A stretch of 60,931 nt of DNA from Paludibacter sp. (GTDB lineage Bacteria > Bacteroidota > Bacteroidia > Bacteroidales > Paludibacteraceae). Location: positions 1-60,931 of the forward strand of contig JAQTUE010000031.1 of assembly GCA_028710415.1 (NCBI GenBank), written 5' to 3'. Below are positions 25,624-33,865 of the stretch, piece by piece. How positions within the stretch are numbered: position 1 is the first letter of the stretch; the number at the start of each line of letters is the position of its first letter. The notes under the pieces are model-generated. The model ran no database searches, had not been told where the DNA came from, and worked only from the letters and a program-made list of their open reading frames with translations. Position numbers and translations under genes: made by a program.

Positions 25624-25656
25624 TTGGTCAACCAATAATTTGGTTGACCAAAAATA
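25624..25656 (-). promoter_or_regulatory. Regulon promoter with paired operators before the 1080-aa protein gene
   Basis: TTGGTCAACCAA (25624-25635) and TTGGTTGACCAA (25640-25651) are again 16 bp apart. The -7 box TATTTTTG (25656-25649, minus strand) overlaps the upstream operator by three bases. No clear -33 box is present at the usual distance. Confidence 0.75.
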
Positions 25657-25705
25657 GAACATGTATTCACAATAAAAAAATTATTTGAGTACTATTTTTT
25701 GAAAT

Positions 25706-25719
25706 ATGTTGTAGAACAT
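25706..25719. promoter_or_regulatory. TGTT-type dyad centred 67 bp upstream of the operator
   Basis: ATGTTGTAGAACAT is centred at 25712.5, exactly 67 bp from the operator centre at 25645.5. An extra operator-like site follows it at 25723-25734. Confidence 0.65.
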
Positions 25720-25722
25720 AAA

Positions 25723-25734
25723 ATGGTCGACCAA
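25723..25734. promoter_or_regulatory. Additional upstream operator-like site
   Basis: ATGGTCGACCAA differs from the perfect palindrome in one outer base. Its centre lies 83 bp upstream of the main operator centre (25645.5), roughly eight helical turns, so DNA looping is possible. It also lies just before the GH2 operon terminator. Confidence 0.55.
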
Positions 25735-25751
25735 TTTACGGGATCGGATAT

Positions 25752-25779
25752 AAAAAAGCGAGACACCTGGATGTCTCGC
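25752..25779 (-). terminator. Terminator of the SusC-GH2 operon
   Basis: GCGAGACA (25758-25765) pairs with TGTCTCGC (25772-25779), followed on the minus strand by a T tract. It ends the operon that starts at the susC promoter near 42.57 kb. Confidence 0.9.
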
Positions 25780-25811
25780 ATGTGGATTAGTTAAAAATAG
25801 AGCTGAGAATG

Positions 25812-28277
25812 TTAGTCTGGAAGTTTGCAAAATACAGTGGGGATGTTGTTGCATTTCACACTGGCCACACATGATCCTGCATTCATCCTGACACGAATGA
25901 TAGCCCTGCCATTTTGGAGTTCCACTACCCTGGACCCTGAAGATGTACCCAGGTTATCCAGGAGCTTGCCATCACCTGCCAGCCCAAAGGTAACTACATT
26001 CCGGGCATCCAGGCAAAGGATATTCTGTTCATCCTGGAGTTTGACTTCAAGGGTAGCTATATCGCCCTGTTGATTGATTTTTGTCAGAGTCATTTGAGCA
26101 GGCTTTCCCCAATGATCTGTTTGGTAACTCTGTGTAATTTCATCGACAACAGTAACTTTCCCTTTGCGGGCAACTACCTTTAACAGGTTCTCCCCCTGCT
26201 TGTAAACAACATTCCAGCGAAGTCCCGCTGCCGGGAAATCCTGGCTGTGACGCTTTTTTACACCCAGGCTTTTGCCATTCAGAAGCAATTCGGCTTCATC
26301 ACAATTCGAATACACTTTTACCATTTTATCTTCGCCAGCATTTCCCCAACGAACAGGCCAACTATGACCATAGATATGTACCATTGGTTTTTCAGCCCAA
26401 AATGACTGAAATACAAAATATGATTCTTTTTTTGTATCGTCTCGCTCAACGACTCCTTTTTGATTGACATATGGGACCGGATTGTCGGGACGAACCGGAG
26501 TTGAAAAGTCTTTAAATGTCCAGAAGGCAGCACCGGTTAAGTTAGGCATAGTTTCCTGTTCTTTTAATGTCCAATCATACAAATTGCAAATGTATGATTC
26601 GCTCCATTCGCCAGATTTGGAAGCGTTATCGATGTCATTTGGCAATGTTAAAATGCTGTCTTTGTTTTTTGTTAATGATTGTTGAAGTAATTGGTCATAG
26701 CGTTCATCGAATCTTCCGGCATGGCTGTCGCCACCCCATTCGGCATGGAAGAAATGCTTCACCGTTTTCATTTCTTTCTCACTCATTGTCTTGTAGTCAG
26801 TAAAGATGCCTTTGTACCAACCGGCCCAGATGGATGGTGAATACACATCCGGAATATCCTTGCAGAAATCACAACGACGGATGGATGTCTTGCGGGAAGG
26901 ATCGAGTTTATGTGCCAGGTCATTCAACGTGCTCATAAAATCACGTACTTCCTTTTTGTCGTAGGTAGGAAAATCACCCGGCCAGTCGTTCTCATTGCCC
27001 AGTCCCCAAAGTATGACAGCAGGATGATTACGGTGTTGGGTAATCATGTTGGTCATCATGCTGTATGCTTGTTTCTTATACCGATCGCCGCCAACTCCAC
27101 CACGACACCATGGGATTTCTTCCCAGACCATGATACCCAGACTATCGCATAAGTTCAGGGTGATGCGCGATTGTTGGTAATGCCCCAGGCGGATGAAGTT
27201 AGCACCCATTTCTTTAATCAGGATCATTTCTTCCCTGATTTGTTTTTCAGTCATGGCAGCACCTACCCCGGCATGATCTTCATGCTTATGGGTTCCACGA
27301 ATCAACAAGCGTTTTCCATTCAGCATGAAAGGACCATTATCGGTGAATTCATAATTGCGGAAGCCAAAGTGTTCGGTTACTGTTTGCGTGCCTGTTTCGG
27401 AATTTAGGGTAACTCTGCACGTGTACAGGTTCGGCTGTGAAGGCGACCAAAGGATAGGTTTCTTTAGGGTTGAGCTGTATACAGTCCGTTCATCATCACC
27501 GGTTTCTGTTTCCTGGTTTGTGTTGACAATTACTTTCCCCGCTGCATCAACGATTTCTATCTTCAGATTAGCCTTAGTCAGAGAGGATTTATTGGTTGTT
27601 TTCAATACAATGTCAAACTTGCCTGACATTCCTTTTGAATCAACTGAAGTATTAATATTTACCCTGTCGATGGATAGTGCAGGGACATAAATCAGGTTTA
27701 AATACCGGTATATACCACCGTAGATATTAAAATCAGCCAGGCTGGAAGGGATCATTTCATTGTCGCGTGAGTTATCACACCGTATGGATAGCGGGATCTT
27801 CCCGTTGAATGTGGATGATAGAGTTTTATTTTGAAGGAATGCATTGACAGCATCGGTAATGTCAACCGACCATTCATCATAGCCACCTATGTGTGAACCA
27901 ACCTTTGTGGTATAGACATAGACTTCTGTCTTTTGTCCTGCCCCTTCAAAATGTAGAATTGTACGTCCTTGTTTAAAAGGATTATTCAGTGCGAGTAGGG
28001 TCTTATACCAGCCGGGTCCCTGGTAATAATTCACATCCGGATCAACACCATCACTGGCATTAAAACAATGGGGCAGCGTGACAGCTTCCCATAAAGGCAC
28101 ACACTCCGGGTTCCCTGGTTTTACAATTGGCCGGACTGTTTCCCAGACATTTCCCAGGTCACCTTTCAGGTATTTCCAGTTGTCATTCAAGCGGATCTTA
28201 GACTCTGTTTGTGCGTTCAGGCTTGTTCCAATGCATAATATAAGAAGAATGAAGGGAAATAGACTTTGCTTTTTCAT
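25812..28277 (-). CDS. GH2 family glycoside hydrolase (beta-glucuronidase or beta-galactosidase-like)
   Basis: This 821-aa protein has a signal peptide (1-22), an N-terminal sugar-binding sandwich (about 25-200), an Ig-like domain (about 205-308), a TIM barrel (about 310-600) and a C-terminal beta domain. The GH2 acid/base is Glu429 in LGNEND and the nucleophile is Glu513 in HAEWGG. It has no T9SS tail and is probably periplasmic. Sequence alone does not tell galactosidase from glucuronidase. Its presence as the last gene of a uronan operon makes a uronic-acid substrate plausible, but pure alginate would give it nothing to cut. Confidence 0.88.
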   Translation of the reverse strand: MKKQSLFPFILLILCIGTSLNAQTESKIRLNDNWKYLKGDLGNVWETVRPIVKPGNPECVPLWEAVTLPHCFNASDGVDPDVNYYQGPGWYKTLLALNNPFKQGRTILHFEGAGQKTEVYVYTTKVGSHIGGYDEWSVDITDAVNAFLQNKTLSSTFNGKIPLSIRCDNSRDNEMIPSSLADFNIYGGIYRYLNLIYVPALSIDRVNINTSVDSKGMSGKFDIVLKTTNKSSLTKANLKIEIVDAAGKVIVNTNQETETGDDERTVYSSTLKKPILWSPSQPNLYTCRVTLNSETGTQTVTEHFGFRNYEFTDNGPFMLNGKRLLIRGTHKHEDHAGVGAAMTEKQIREEMILIKEMGANFIRLGHYQQSRITLNLCDSLGIMVWEEIPWCRGGVGGDRYKKQAYSMMTNMITQHRNHPAVILWGLGNENDWPGDFPTYDKKEVRDFMSTLNDLAHKLDPSRKTSIRRCDFCKDIPDVYSPSIWAGWYKGIFTDYKTMSEKEMKTVKHFFHAEWGGDSHAGRFDERYDQLLQQSLTKNKDSILTLPNDIDNASKSGEWSESYICNLYDWTLKEQETMPNLTGAAFWTFKDFSTPVRPDNPVPYVNQKGVVERDDTKKESYFVFQSFWAEKPMVHIYGHSWPVRWGNAGEDKMVKVYSNCDEAELLLNGKSLGVKKRHSQDFPAAGLRWNVVYKQGENLLKVVARKGKVTVVDEITQSYQTDHWGKPAQMTLTKINQQGDIATLEVKLQDEQNILCLDARNVVTFGLAGDGKLLDNLGTSSGSRVVELQNGRAIIRVRMNAGSCVASVKCNNIPTVFCKLPD

Positions 28278-28321
28278 ATATAGGTGTTTCTGAATTTATC
28301 AAATGACTTATTGTAACACAC

Positions 28322-29425
28322 TTATAGTATCAGTTTAATCGTACGCTGGGTGGCATCAGTTTGTAACCGAAGAAAGTAAATTCCATTTTTCAGGGTTGAA
28401 ACGTCATATTTGTTTTGGTGGCTTCCGCTTTCCTGATCCTGATGTTGAATAAGGGTTTTGATTAACTGCCCGTTAATATTGAAAATACTTAATTGAACCG
28501 TTTCTTTTCTGGGTAAATTATATTCAATATTTATCCCGGATGACGTTGAAACAGCTTTAAATTCTGGTTCACTGTTTACATGTTGAGATTCTAAGTAAGT
28601 AAATGGTTCTTCATAGATTGAAAAACTATTGAACCGGACTGCTTCATCCCTTAAATCGGCAATGTTCACGATATTGCGGTAAATGCCCCATTTAGGACGG
28701 ATAAAATCATTTGTGGCACGAATGGTCATCAAATCATTATTTGTACAGCTTAAAACAGTAGCTCCGGTACTTACATTTTTTATTGTAATGGAGTAAGTCC
28801 CATGGATACTGTCAACTTTAATCCTTTCTGTTGCTTCCATCCATTGACCTGTGAACAAAGAAAGGTCAGCGGTAGTCAGTTTTGTTATATTATTATGGAT
28901 CAGTTCAATCCTGTTTGGACTAGCCTTGCGGACTGTAATCGTAATCAGCGGCATGCTGTCATCCCCTCCAACAGCTTTAATCTGGTGAATGTGTGTAAAG
29001 TTGGAAGAGGGTTGAAACCCAACAGGCAATCTGAACCTCCATTTATAAACGATTGTTTCACCTGATACTCCTTTTAAATTATCGGGTGATGAGGCATAGG
29101 TTTTTATTTCACACCGTTGTCTGTCGGTGTCCCCGGTTGATTCATCCTGCAATTCATTGGCGACGCTTACATGAACATAAAATTCGAATACATATTTCCC
29201 CAACTCAGCATCCCATACTTCGGCAATGTGACGACCAAATGAAGGATCGAATTGATCCGGTGTTTCAACTGCTGTAGCCCCCGGTGCCAAAACACTGTTT
29301 ATTAATTCATAGGTATTCCCGGGACCATTGGCTTCGAGTAATGTTTGTGAAAATGTCAGTGCTGGACTTAGAATAAAAATTAATGCAGGTAGTATTCTGT
29401 GAAGTAGATGTATAGCTTTTATCAT
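28322..29425 (-). CDS. Jelly-roll polysaccharide lyase candidate (PL20/PL13-like), T9SS-secreted
   Basis: This 367-aa protein has a signal peptide (about 1-26), a beta-jelly-roll domain (about 27-275) and a T9SS tail (about 290-367). The core shows DRQRCEIKTYA, GETIVYKWRF, FTHIHQIKAVGG and WGIYRN, a layout like the heparin lyase I / glucuronan lyase (PL13/PL20) fold group. Assignment to PL20 is from memory of that layout and is only moderately certain; PL7 and PL14 share the fold. It sits between GH88 and GH2 genes in the SusCD operon, which fits a secreted lyase that generates unsaturated ends for GH88. Confidence 0.6.
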   Translation of the reverse strand: MIKAIHLLHRILPALIFILSPALTFSQTLLEANGPGNTYELINSVLAPGATAVETPDQFDPSFGRHIAEVWDAELGKYVFEFYVHVSVANELQDESTGDTDRQRCEIKTYASSPDNLKGVSGETIVYKWRFRLPVGFQPSSNFTHIHQIKAVGGDDSMPLITITVRKASPNRIELIHNNITKLTTADLSLFTGQWMEATERIKVDSIHGTYSITIKNVSTGATVLSCTNNDLMTIRATNDFIRPKWGIYRNIVNIADLRDEAVRFNSFSIYEEPFTYLESQHVNSEPEFKAVSTSSGINIEYNLPRKETVQLSIFNINGQLIKTLIQHQDQESGSHQNKYDVSTLKNGIYFLRLQTDATQRTIKLIL

Positions 29426-29452
29426 GTTGTTTCATTAATTCATTATGAGTAT

Positions 29453-30655
29453 TCAAAAATCTTTATTTGTGATCCCTTTAATTTTCATATACCGTCCCAA
29501 TGCTTCGAGATAATAATAATCGGCATAATTCAGGGGTGCATCAATCTCTGATTTCTTGGGTAAGTTGCCGGTGGAATGCTTTAAAATAAATAATCCGTTT
29601 TCACCTTTGGCAGCCAGGTATTCCGGTGATGATAAACTCATCAGCATTTGTTCGGCGGCATGATAGAATTCTTTTCCATCTTTCATGTAGCCGCTTAATT
29701 CCAGCAAGGCAGAAGCATAGATAGCAGCCGCTGAGGCGTCCCTTGGTTCATTGGGGATATTGGGCGCGTTAAAATCCCAATAAGGAATTTTGTCTATAGG
29801 TAAATTTGAATGATGCAGTATGAATTGTGCCACTTTCTGTGCTTGTTCCAGGTATTTCGGATCTTTAGTCTCCCGATACATCATGGTGAATCCGTACAAT
29901 GCCCAGCCCTGGCCACGTGCCCACGAAGATTCGTTGCTAAATCCCTGGTGCGTTTCCTTGCTGATTACTTTCCCTGATATGCTGTCGTAATTGACAACAT
30001 GATAGCAACTGTTGTCCGGGCGGAAATGATTCTCCAGAGTCTTATCTGCATGCGAAATAGAAGCCTGGATATACGATGGGTCATGGGTGAATTCAGTGAC
30101 ACGACATAGTAATTCCAGGTTCATCATGTTGTCAATGATTACCGGATACTGCCAGTTTTTACGATTATCCCACGACTTAATTAAACCTGTTTGTGGATGA
30201 AACCGGGTCATTAACGAATTAGCACCTGTAACCAGTACCTTTTTATATTCAGGATTCCCTGTAATCCTGTAACCGTTTCCATAGCTGCAATTCAGGATAA
30301 AACCAACATCATGGGTATTCTTCCGGTACTGGGCTGCTTCAAAGAATTCTGTATATTGTGCAGCTTCGGCTTTAAACAGGTCGTTTTTGGTTATCTCATA
30401 CAGATACCACAATGATCCGGGGAAGAACCCGCAGGTCCAGTCATTTGAACCAGCAAATATTACTTTATCTTTTTCAAAGGTTCGTGGACTTTCCCTTTTG
30501 CTTTTGTATTTTTCAGCTGCTGCCGATAATTGTTCTTCCGATCGTTCAATTGCTGTCTTAAGCCATTTAATGTCTTTTGCATTTGCTGCTGAAACATGAA
30601 CAGCCATGGATAATAGCATGGTGAAGGCAATTGAATAGAGTGTTTTTTTGTTCAT
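29453..30655 (-). CDS. GH88 unsaturated glucuronyl hydrolase
   Basis: This 400-aa protein has a signal peptide (1-24) and one (alpha/alpha)6 barrel. Family signatures are the Asp in NTHDVGF (D116), the Asp in PVIIDNMMN (D175) and SSWARGQGWALYG (243-255). GH88 enzymes remove the 4,5-unsaturated uronate left by lyases, usually one derived from glucuronate or iduronate and linked to another sugar. It lacks a T9SS tail and so acts in the periplasm. GH105 is a relative, but the motifs favour GH88. In a locus expected to digest alginate this is an unexpected activity and points to glucuronate-containing substrates. Confidence 0.88.
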   Translation of the reverse strand: MNKKTLYSIAFTMLLSMAVHVSAANAKDIKWLKTAIERSEEQLSAAAEKYKSKRESPRTFEKDKVIFAGSNDWTCGFFPGSLWYLYEITKNDLFKAEAAQYTEFFEAAQYRKNTHDVGFILNCSYGNGYRITGNPEYKKVLVTGANSLMTRFHPQTGLIKSWDNRKNWQYPVIIDNMMNLELLCRVTEFTHDPSYIQASISHADKTLENHFRPDNSCYHVVNYDSISGKVISKETHQGFSNESSWARGQGWALYGFTMMYRETKDPKYLEQAQKVAQFILHHSNLPIDKIPYWDFNAPNIPNEPRDASAAAIYASALLELSGYMKDGKEFYHAAEQMLMSLSSPEYLAAKGENGLFILKHSTGNLPKKSEIDAPLNYADYYYLEALGRYMKIKGITNKDF

Positions 30656-30716
30656 TTTCAGTTCCGTTTTGATACCGGTAATTTTATAACTGTTGGATGC
30701 TGATTTAAAGTATCCG

Positions 30717-31958
30717 TTATTTTAAAGGTTTTGTTAATCCGAGCCAGAGAATAGGATTTTTTAAAGGCATGTTTCTCCTGCTTTCGTCGCTTGGAAAGTC
30801 AGGACTGCATTTTTGCCAGATAGCAATCCATTCCGGTTGTTGATGACTCATAGCTGCAAATATCATAAATGGACGCCTTCCAGGTTGCTCTTCCCAATGT
30901 GAGATGTCCCTCTTGAAGGGCCATTTTCCACGGTCAATTACGTACGGTTTCATAAAGTCAACTCCTTTCTTTATGTTGCGGCCATCGGGCAAAGTGAAAT
31001 TCCAACCATTGAATTCTTTGTCGGTAAGCAACCATGCCAGGGTGGTCATCCCATCCAGGTTAAACAGTGAGTAGGAGTAAGGCTTTGTCCGTTCTATTTC
31101 CAACGGGAAGCTGCCATCTTTCCCCATTTGTGTAGGCAATAAGGTTTCTTTATAATGGGTACGGCACTTTTCAAGTATCTTTTTATCGCCTGTAAAGATT
31201 GCATAGGCTGCTACCTGGGCATGCCACCATGTACCATGGTTGTTCTTGGCATTCATTTCAACAATGCCGTATTGATGGGTATTCAGCCAGGTCATAAATG
31301 CAGTGAACCATTGCCTGATTACTTTGCTGTCTTCTTTCGCCAGGTAAGGGGAATCCTGCAATACCTGAACGGATTTGGTGACTTCAATAAAAGGGGTTGC
31401 ATCAATAATCCCGATTCCTCTCCCCGTGTTTACGCCTTTGATAGCCTGGGCATAGAGCAGGTTTGGATTCATGCATGTCTCAGGATTCACAAACCATGCC
31501 TTTACATGTTTTACCGTTGCTTCGGCATAAATGCTTTTACCTGTCAACAGATAGGCCGAAGTCAGGGTGCCTGTAATCCATGAAAACTGACTGATTGCCT
31601 GTCTGTGAAAATCGAAGTTTGAGGGATTATTGATTCCATCTCTGCGAATATAGGGTCCTTCCGGATTTGCAGGGTCAGGCCACCAATAGGTAGCTTCCGA
31701 ATAATAGTCATGAATGCCTCCGGCACTTCTGGGGCAGATATGTGCTGTGACAGTCTCCGGGTTTTCATTCAAAAAACTATCTGCAAGTTGTATGACCCGT
31801 TCTTTTTCTGCCTTGATAATTTGGTTTCTTACCTGTAACCTTGATGACAGCCTGTTAATGACATTGTCCTGGTTCTGTGATGAAACATTGGTAATGAAAC
31901 AAAACAAACCCAATAAGGCGAATGAAAGTGCTGCCCGTATATAATTTTTTAAGTACAT
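30717..31958 (-). CDS. PF05426 alginate lyase family protein, third paralog
   Basis: This 413-aa protein has a signal peptide (about 1-28), GGIHDYYS and YWWPDP (80-95), N240-H241-G in KNNHGTWWH, and the Arg290-Tyr294/296 set in ERTKPYSYSLFN. It belongs to the same family as the genes at 8656-9825 and 9936-11117 but is clearly more divergent, for example in TWWHAQ after the His. It is probably a periplasmic polyuronate lyase. It lies between the beta-helix gene and the GH88 gene in the SusCD operon, with 26 bp to the former. Confidence 0.83.
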   Translation of the reverse strand: MYLKNYIRAALSFALLGLFCFITNVSSQNQDNVINRLSSRLQVRNQIIKAEKERVIQLADSFLNENPETVTAHICPRSAGGIHDYYSEATYWWPDPANPEGPYIRRDGINNPSNFDFHRQAISQFSWITGTLTSAYLLTGKSIYAEATVKHVKAWFVNPETCMNPNLLYAQAIKGVNTGRGIGIIDATPFIEVTKSVQVLQDSPYLAKEDSKVIRQWFTAFMTWLNTHQYGIVEMNAKNNHGTWWHAQVAAYAIFTGDKKILEKCRTHYKETLLPTQMGKDGSFPLEIERTKPYSYSLFNLDGMTTLAWLLTDKEFNGWNFTLPDGRNIKKGVDFMKPYVIDRGKWPFKRDISHWEEQPGRRPFMIFAAMSHQQPEWIAIWQKCSPDFPSDESRRNMPLKNPILWLGLTKPLK

Positions 31959-31984
31959 AATTCTTCTATGATAAATGTTTCATT

Positions 31985-33838
31985 CTAAATCTTAATAAAC
32001 CTGGAAGTATATAGCTTACTGTTGGTGAAATACTCAACCAGATAGATTCCTGTGGGTAAGGTTGATGTATTATAGGTATAGCTATTTCCGTTAGTCGCAA
32101 CCACGTTGATTATTTTTCCGGTAAATGAACGGATATAAAGAATAGTCTCTTTTCCACTATTTTTAAAGTTGATATTTAAAATGTTGTCCACAGAGGTTGG
32201 CCAGATATAAAAACCTTCTGCAGTTGGTGTCTTCACTGCGGTATTGACTCCCATTCGTGCAGCCAATTGGGCTTCGTAAAGTGAAGTGGGAGTCAGGCCT
32301 GCCTTGTTTTGTCCTTCCACATATCCCAACGCAAAATTAGTAGCGCTGATTGGATTTCCTGTTATTGATTTGGCAAAGCACCCAATGGCATAATTCTGGG
32401 CTGTCGGGGGTTGTTGCAAGGCAATTTTCCCATAGGTTGCATCAACATTGCAATTCCACAACACAGAGTGTACAGCCGCCCAGCCATGACCGGTCCCCAT
32501 GGCAACACGGTTGTAAAGCCCCAGTACAAAATCACGTTTCATGTTTATTTCTGTCAGGTTGTCATACAGCATGCCTTGTGTCCATTGGCGGTGACCTTCA
32601 CTGGCATTGTTTATGGCATCCGAAGTACATCGCAGGAATACATTCCCGGAAGTTGATGAAGTCCCGTTCGAGATATAATGATGCCTTCCGTTCCGGGCAT
32701 AACAATTTGAAAACAAGTTTAATTGTGAATATACATAGGTATTGAAATTATACATCCTCTCGCCGGTGATGATAGCTACGGGGTCAATCGCAGTACAATT
32801 CCTGAATGTACCTCTGGAGCAGGCTTCCGTGATGATCCCCGATTGCCCGAAATGAATAAAGGTACAATTAAGGGCCCAGGAGTTCTCGCAGCTTTTAAAA
32901 CGGGAAGCTTGCCAGGCATGATTCTCGTCCTCCCCACCCAATGTCTCAATATCGATCCTCAGGTTCTCCAGCCCAACCTGATTGACCAGGTTATTCAGGT
33001 TTGGTTTGTAGCAGAAACTTTGGGAAACAGTTTTATTCAATGTGTAAAATACAGGAGCATCCACAGTAATTGTGCTGCCCGTAATATTGGTTATAAAACG
33101 GTTGTAAACAATCGGCAATTGGCCGGTTACCCATCGTTCGTCAGGGTCTGTCAGTGCGGAAGGGTCCGGATAGGGTACCCCACCCTGATTTACCTTTGTT
33201 ATCCAGGCTTGTGTACAGGGATGATTGATAATAATCCGGTCGCCCACTTTGTAAAGGGAACTATTTTCTACGTTAAAGGTACAACTTCCAACAGGAACTA
33301 CCGGATCTGAAATGTTGGTAGCAGTACCGCTTTGTTGTGTATTTCCGTTAACCTGGCTGGTGGAATACCCCAACACCACCACATCCCGTTGGGCAGGAGT
33401 GTTCCCCCTGGCATAAATAATACTTGAAGTTGCCTGGTCCTCCCCCTGTCCAACTCCACGCAATACCACGCCATCATATTTCACGTAAACAGATCCATAT
33501 ACTTCGTATTTCCCGGCACTTAAGAGCACTGCACCCCGTATGCCGGCAGCATCTTTAGGCAATGACCCCGCATAGTCAATGGCATCCTGAATGTTTTTCG
33601 TATTATCCCCTGCAACCGGTGAAATGGTTTTGACTATGGCAACTGCCGGCAAGTCAACTCCCCCGCCTTTATAGCCGGCATGGCTGAAATCAGGGATTTT
33701 AAAACCGTTGTTGTCGGCCTTGTAAGTGATGACTCCGCTGTTGTCAACCGAGACCAATGTTGATTGCCAGCTCATCTGGCTATATGCAAAACTAATGCTG
33801 CCGATCAGGAATAATATTATAAGCTTTACCTTGTACAT
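31985..33838 (-). CDS. Secreted right-handed beta-helix protein, candidate polysaccharide lyase, T9SS tail
   Basis: This 617-aa protein has a signal peptide (1-20), a pectate-lyase-superfamily N-terminal part (GDNTKNIQDAIDYA, LLSAGKYEV, GVVLRGVGQG at about 77-132), many beta-helix turns to about residue 520 and a T9SS tail (about 545-617). The segment RHHYISNG with EGHRQW is a conserved-looking patch of charged residues that could form an active site. I could not assign a PL family with confidence. Position between a PL6 and a PF05426 lyase supports action on the same polymer. Confidence 0.65.
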   Translation of the reverse strand: MYKVKLIILFLIGSISFAYSQMSWQSTLVSVDNSGVITYKADNNGFKIPDFSHAGYKGGGVDLPAVAIVKTISPVAGDNTKNIQDAIDYAGSLPKDAAGIRGAVLLSAGKYEVYGSVYVKYDGVVLRGVGQGEDQATSSIIYARGNTPAQRDVVVLGYSTSQVNGNTQQSGTATNISDPVVPVGSCTFNVENSSLYKVGDRIIINHPCTQAWITKVNQGGVPYPDPSALTDPDERWVTGQLPIVYNRFITNITGSTITVDAPVFYTLNKTVSQSFCYKPNLNNLVNQVGLENLRIDIETLGGEDENHAWQASRFKSCENSWALNCTFIHFGQSGIITEACSRGTFRNCTAIDPVAIITGERMYNFNTYVYSQLNLFSNCYARNGRHHYISNGTSSTSGNVFLRCTSDAINNASEGHRQWTQGMLYDNLTEINMKRDFVLGLYNRVAMGTGHGWAAVHSVLWNCNVDATYGKIALQQPPTAQNYAIGCFAKSITGNPISATNFALGYVEGQNKAGLTPTSLYEAQLAARMGVNTAVKTPTAEGFYIWPTSVDNILNINFKNSGKETILYIRSFTGKIINVVATNGNSYTYNTSTLPTGIYLVEYFTNSKLYTSRFIKI

Positions 33839-33865
33839 TCACAGAGTGTTTTACACAGAATAAAA

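Noticed and set aside
32843..33310. Plus-strand frame of 155 codons opposite the beta-helix gene
   Set aside because: It is antisense to a long, clearly coding beta-helix protein and has no recognisable domain or upstream promoter.
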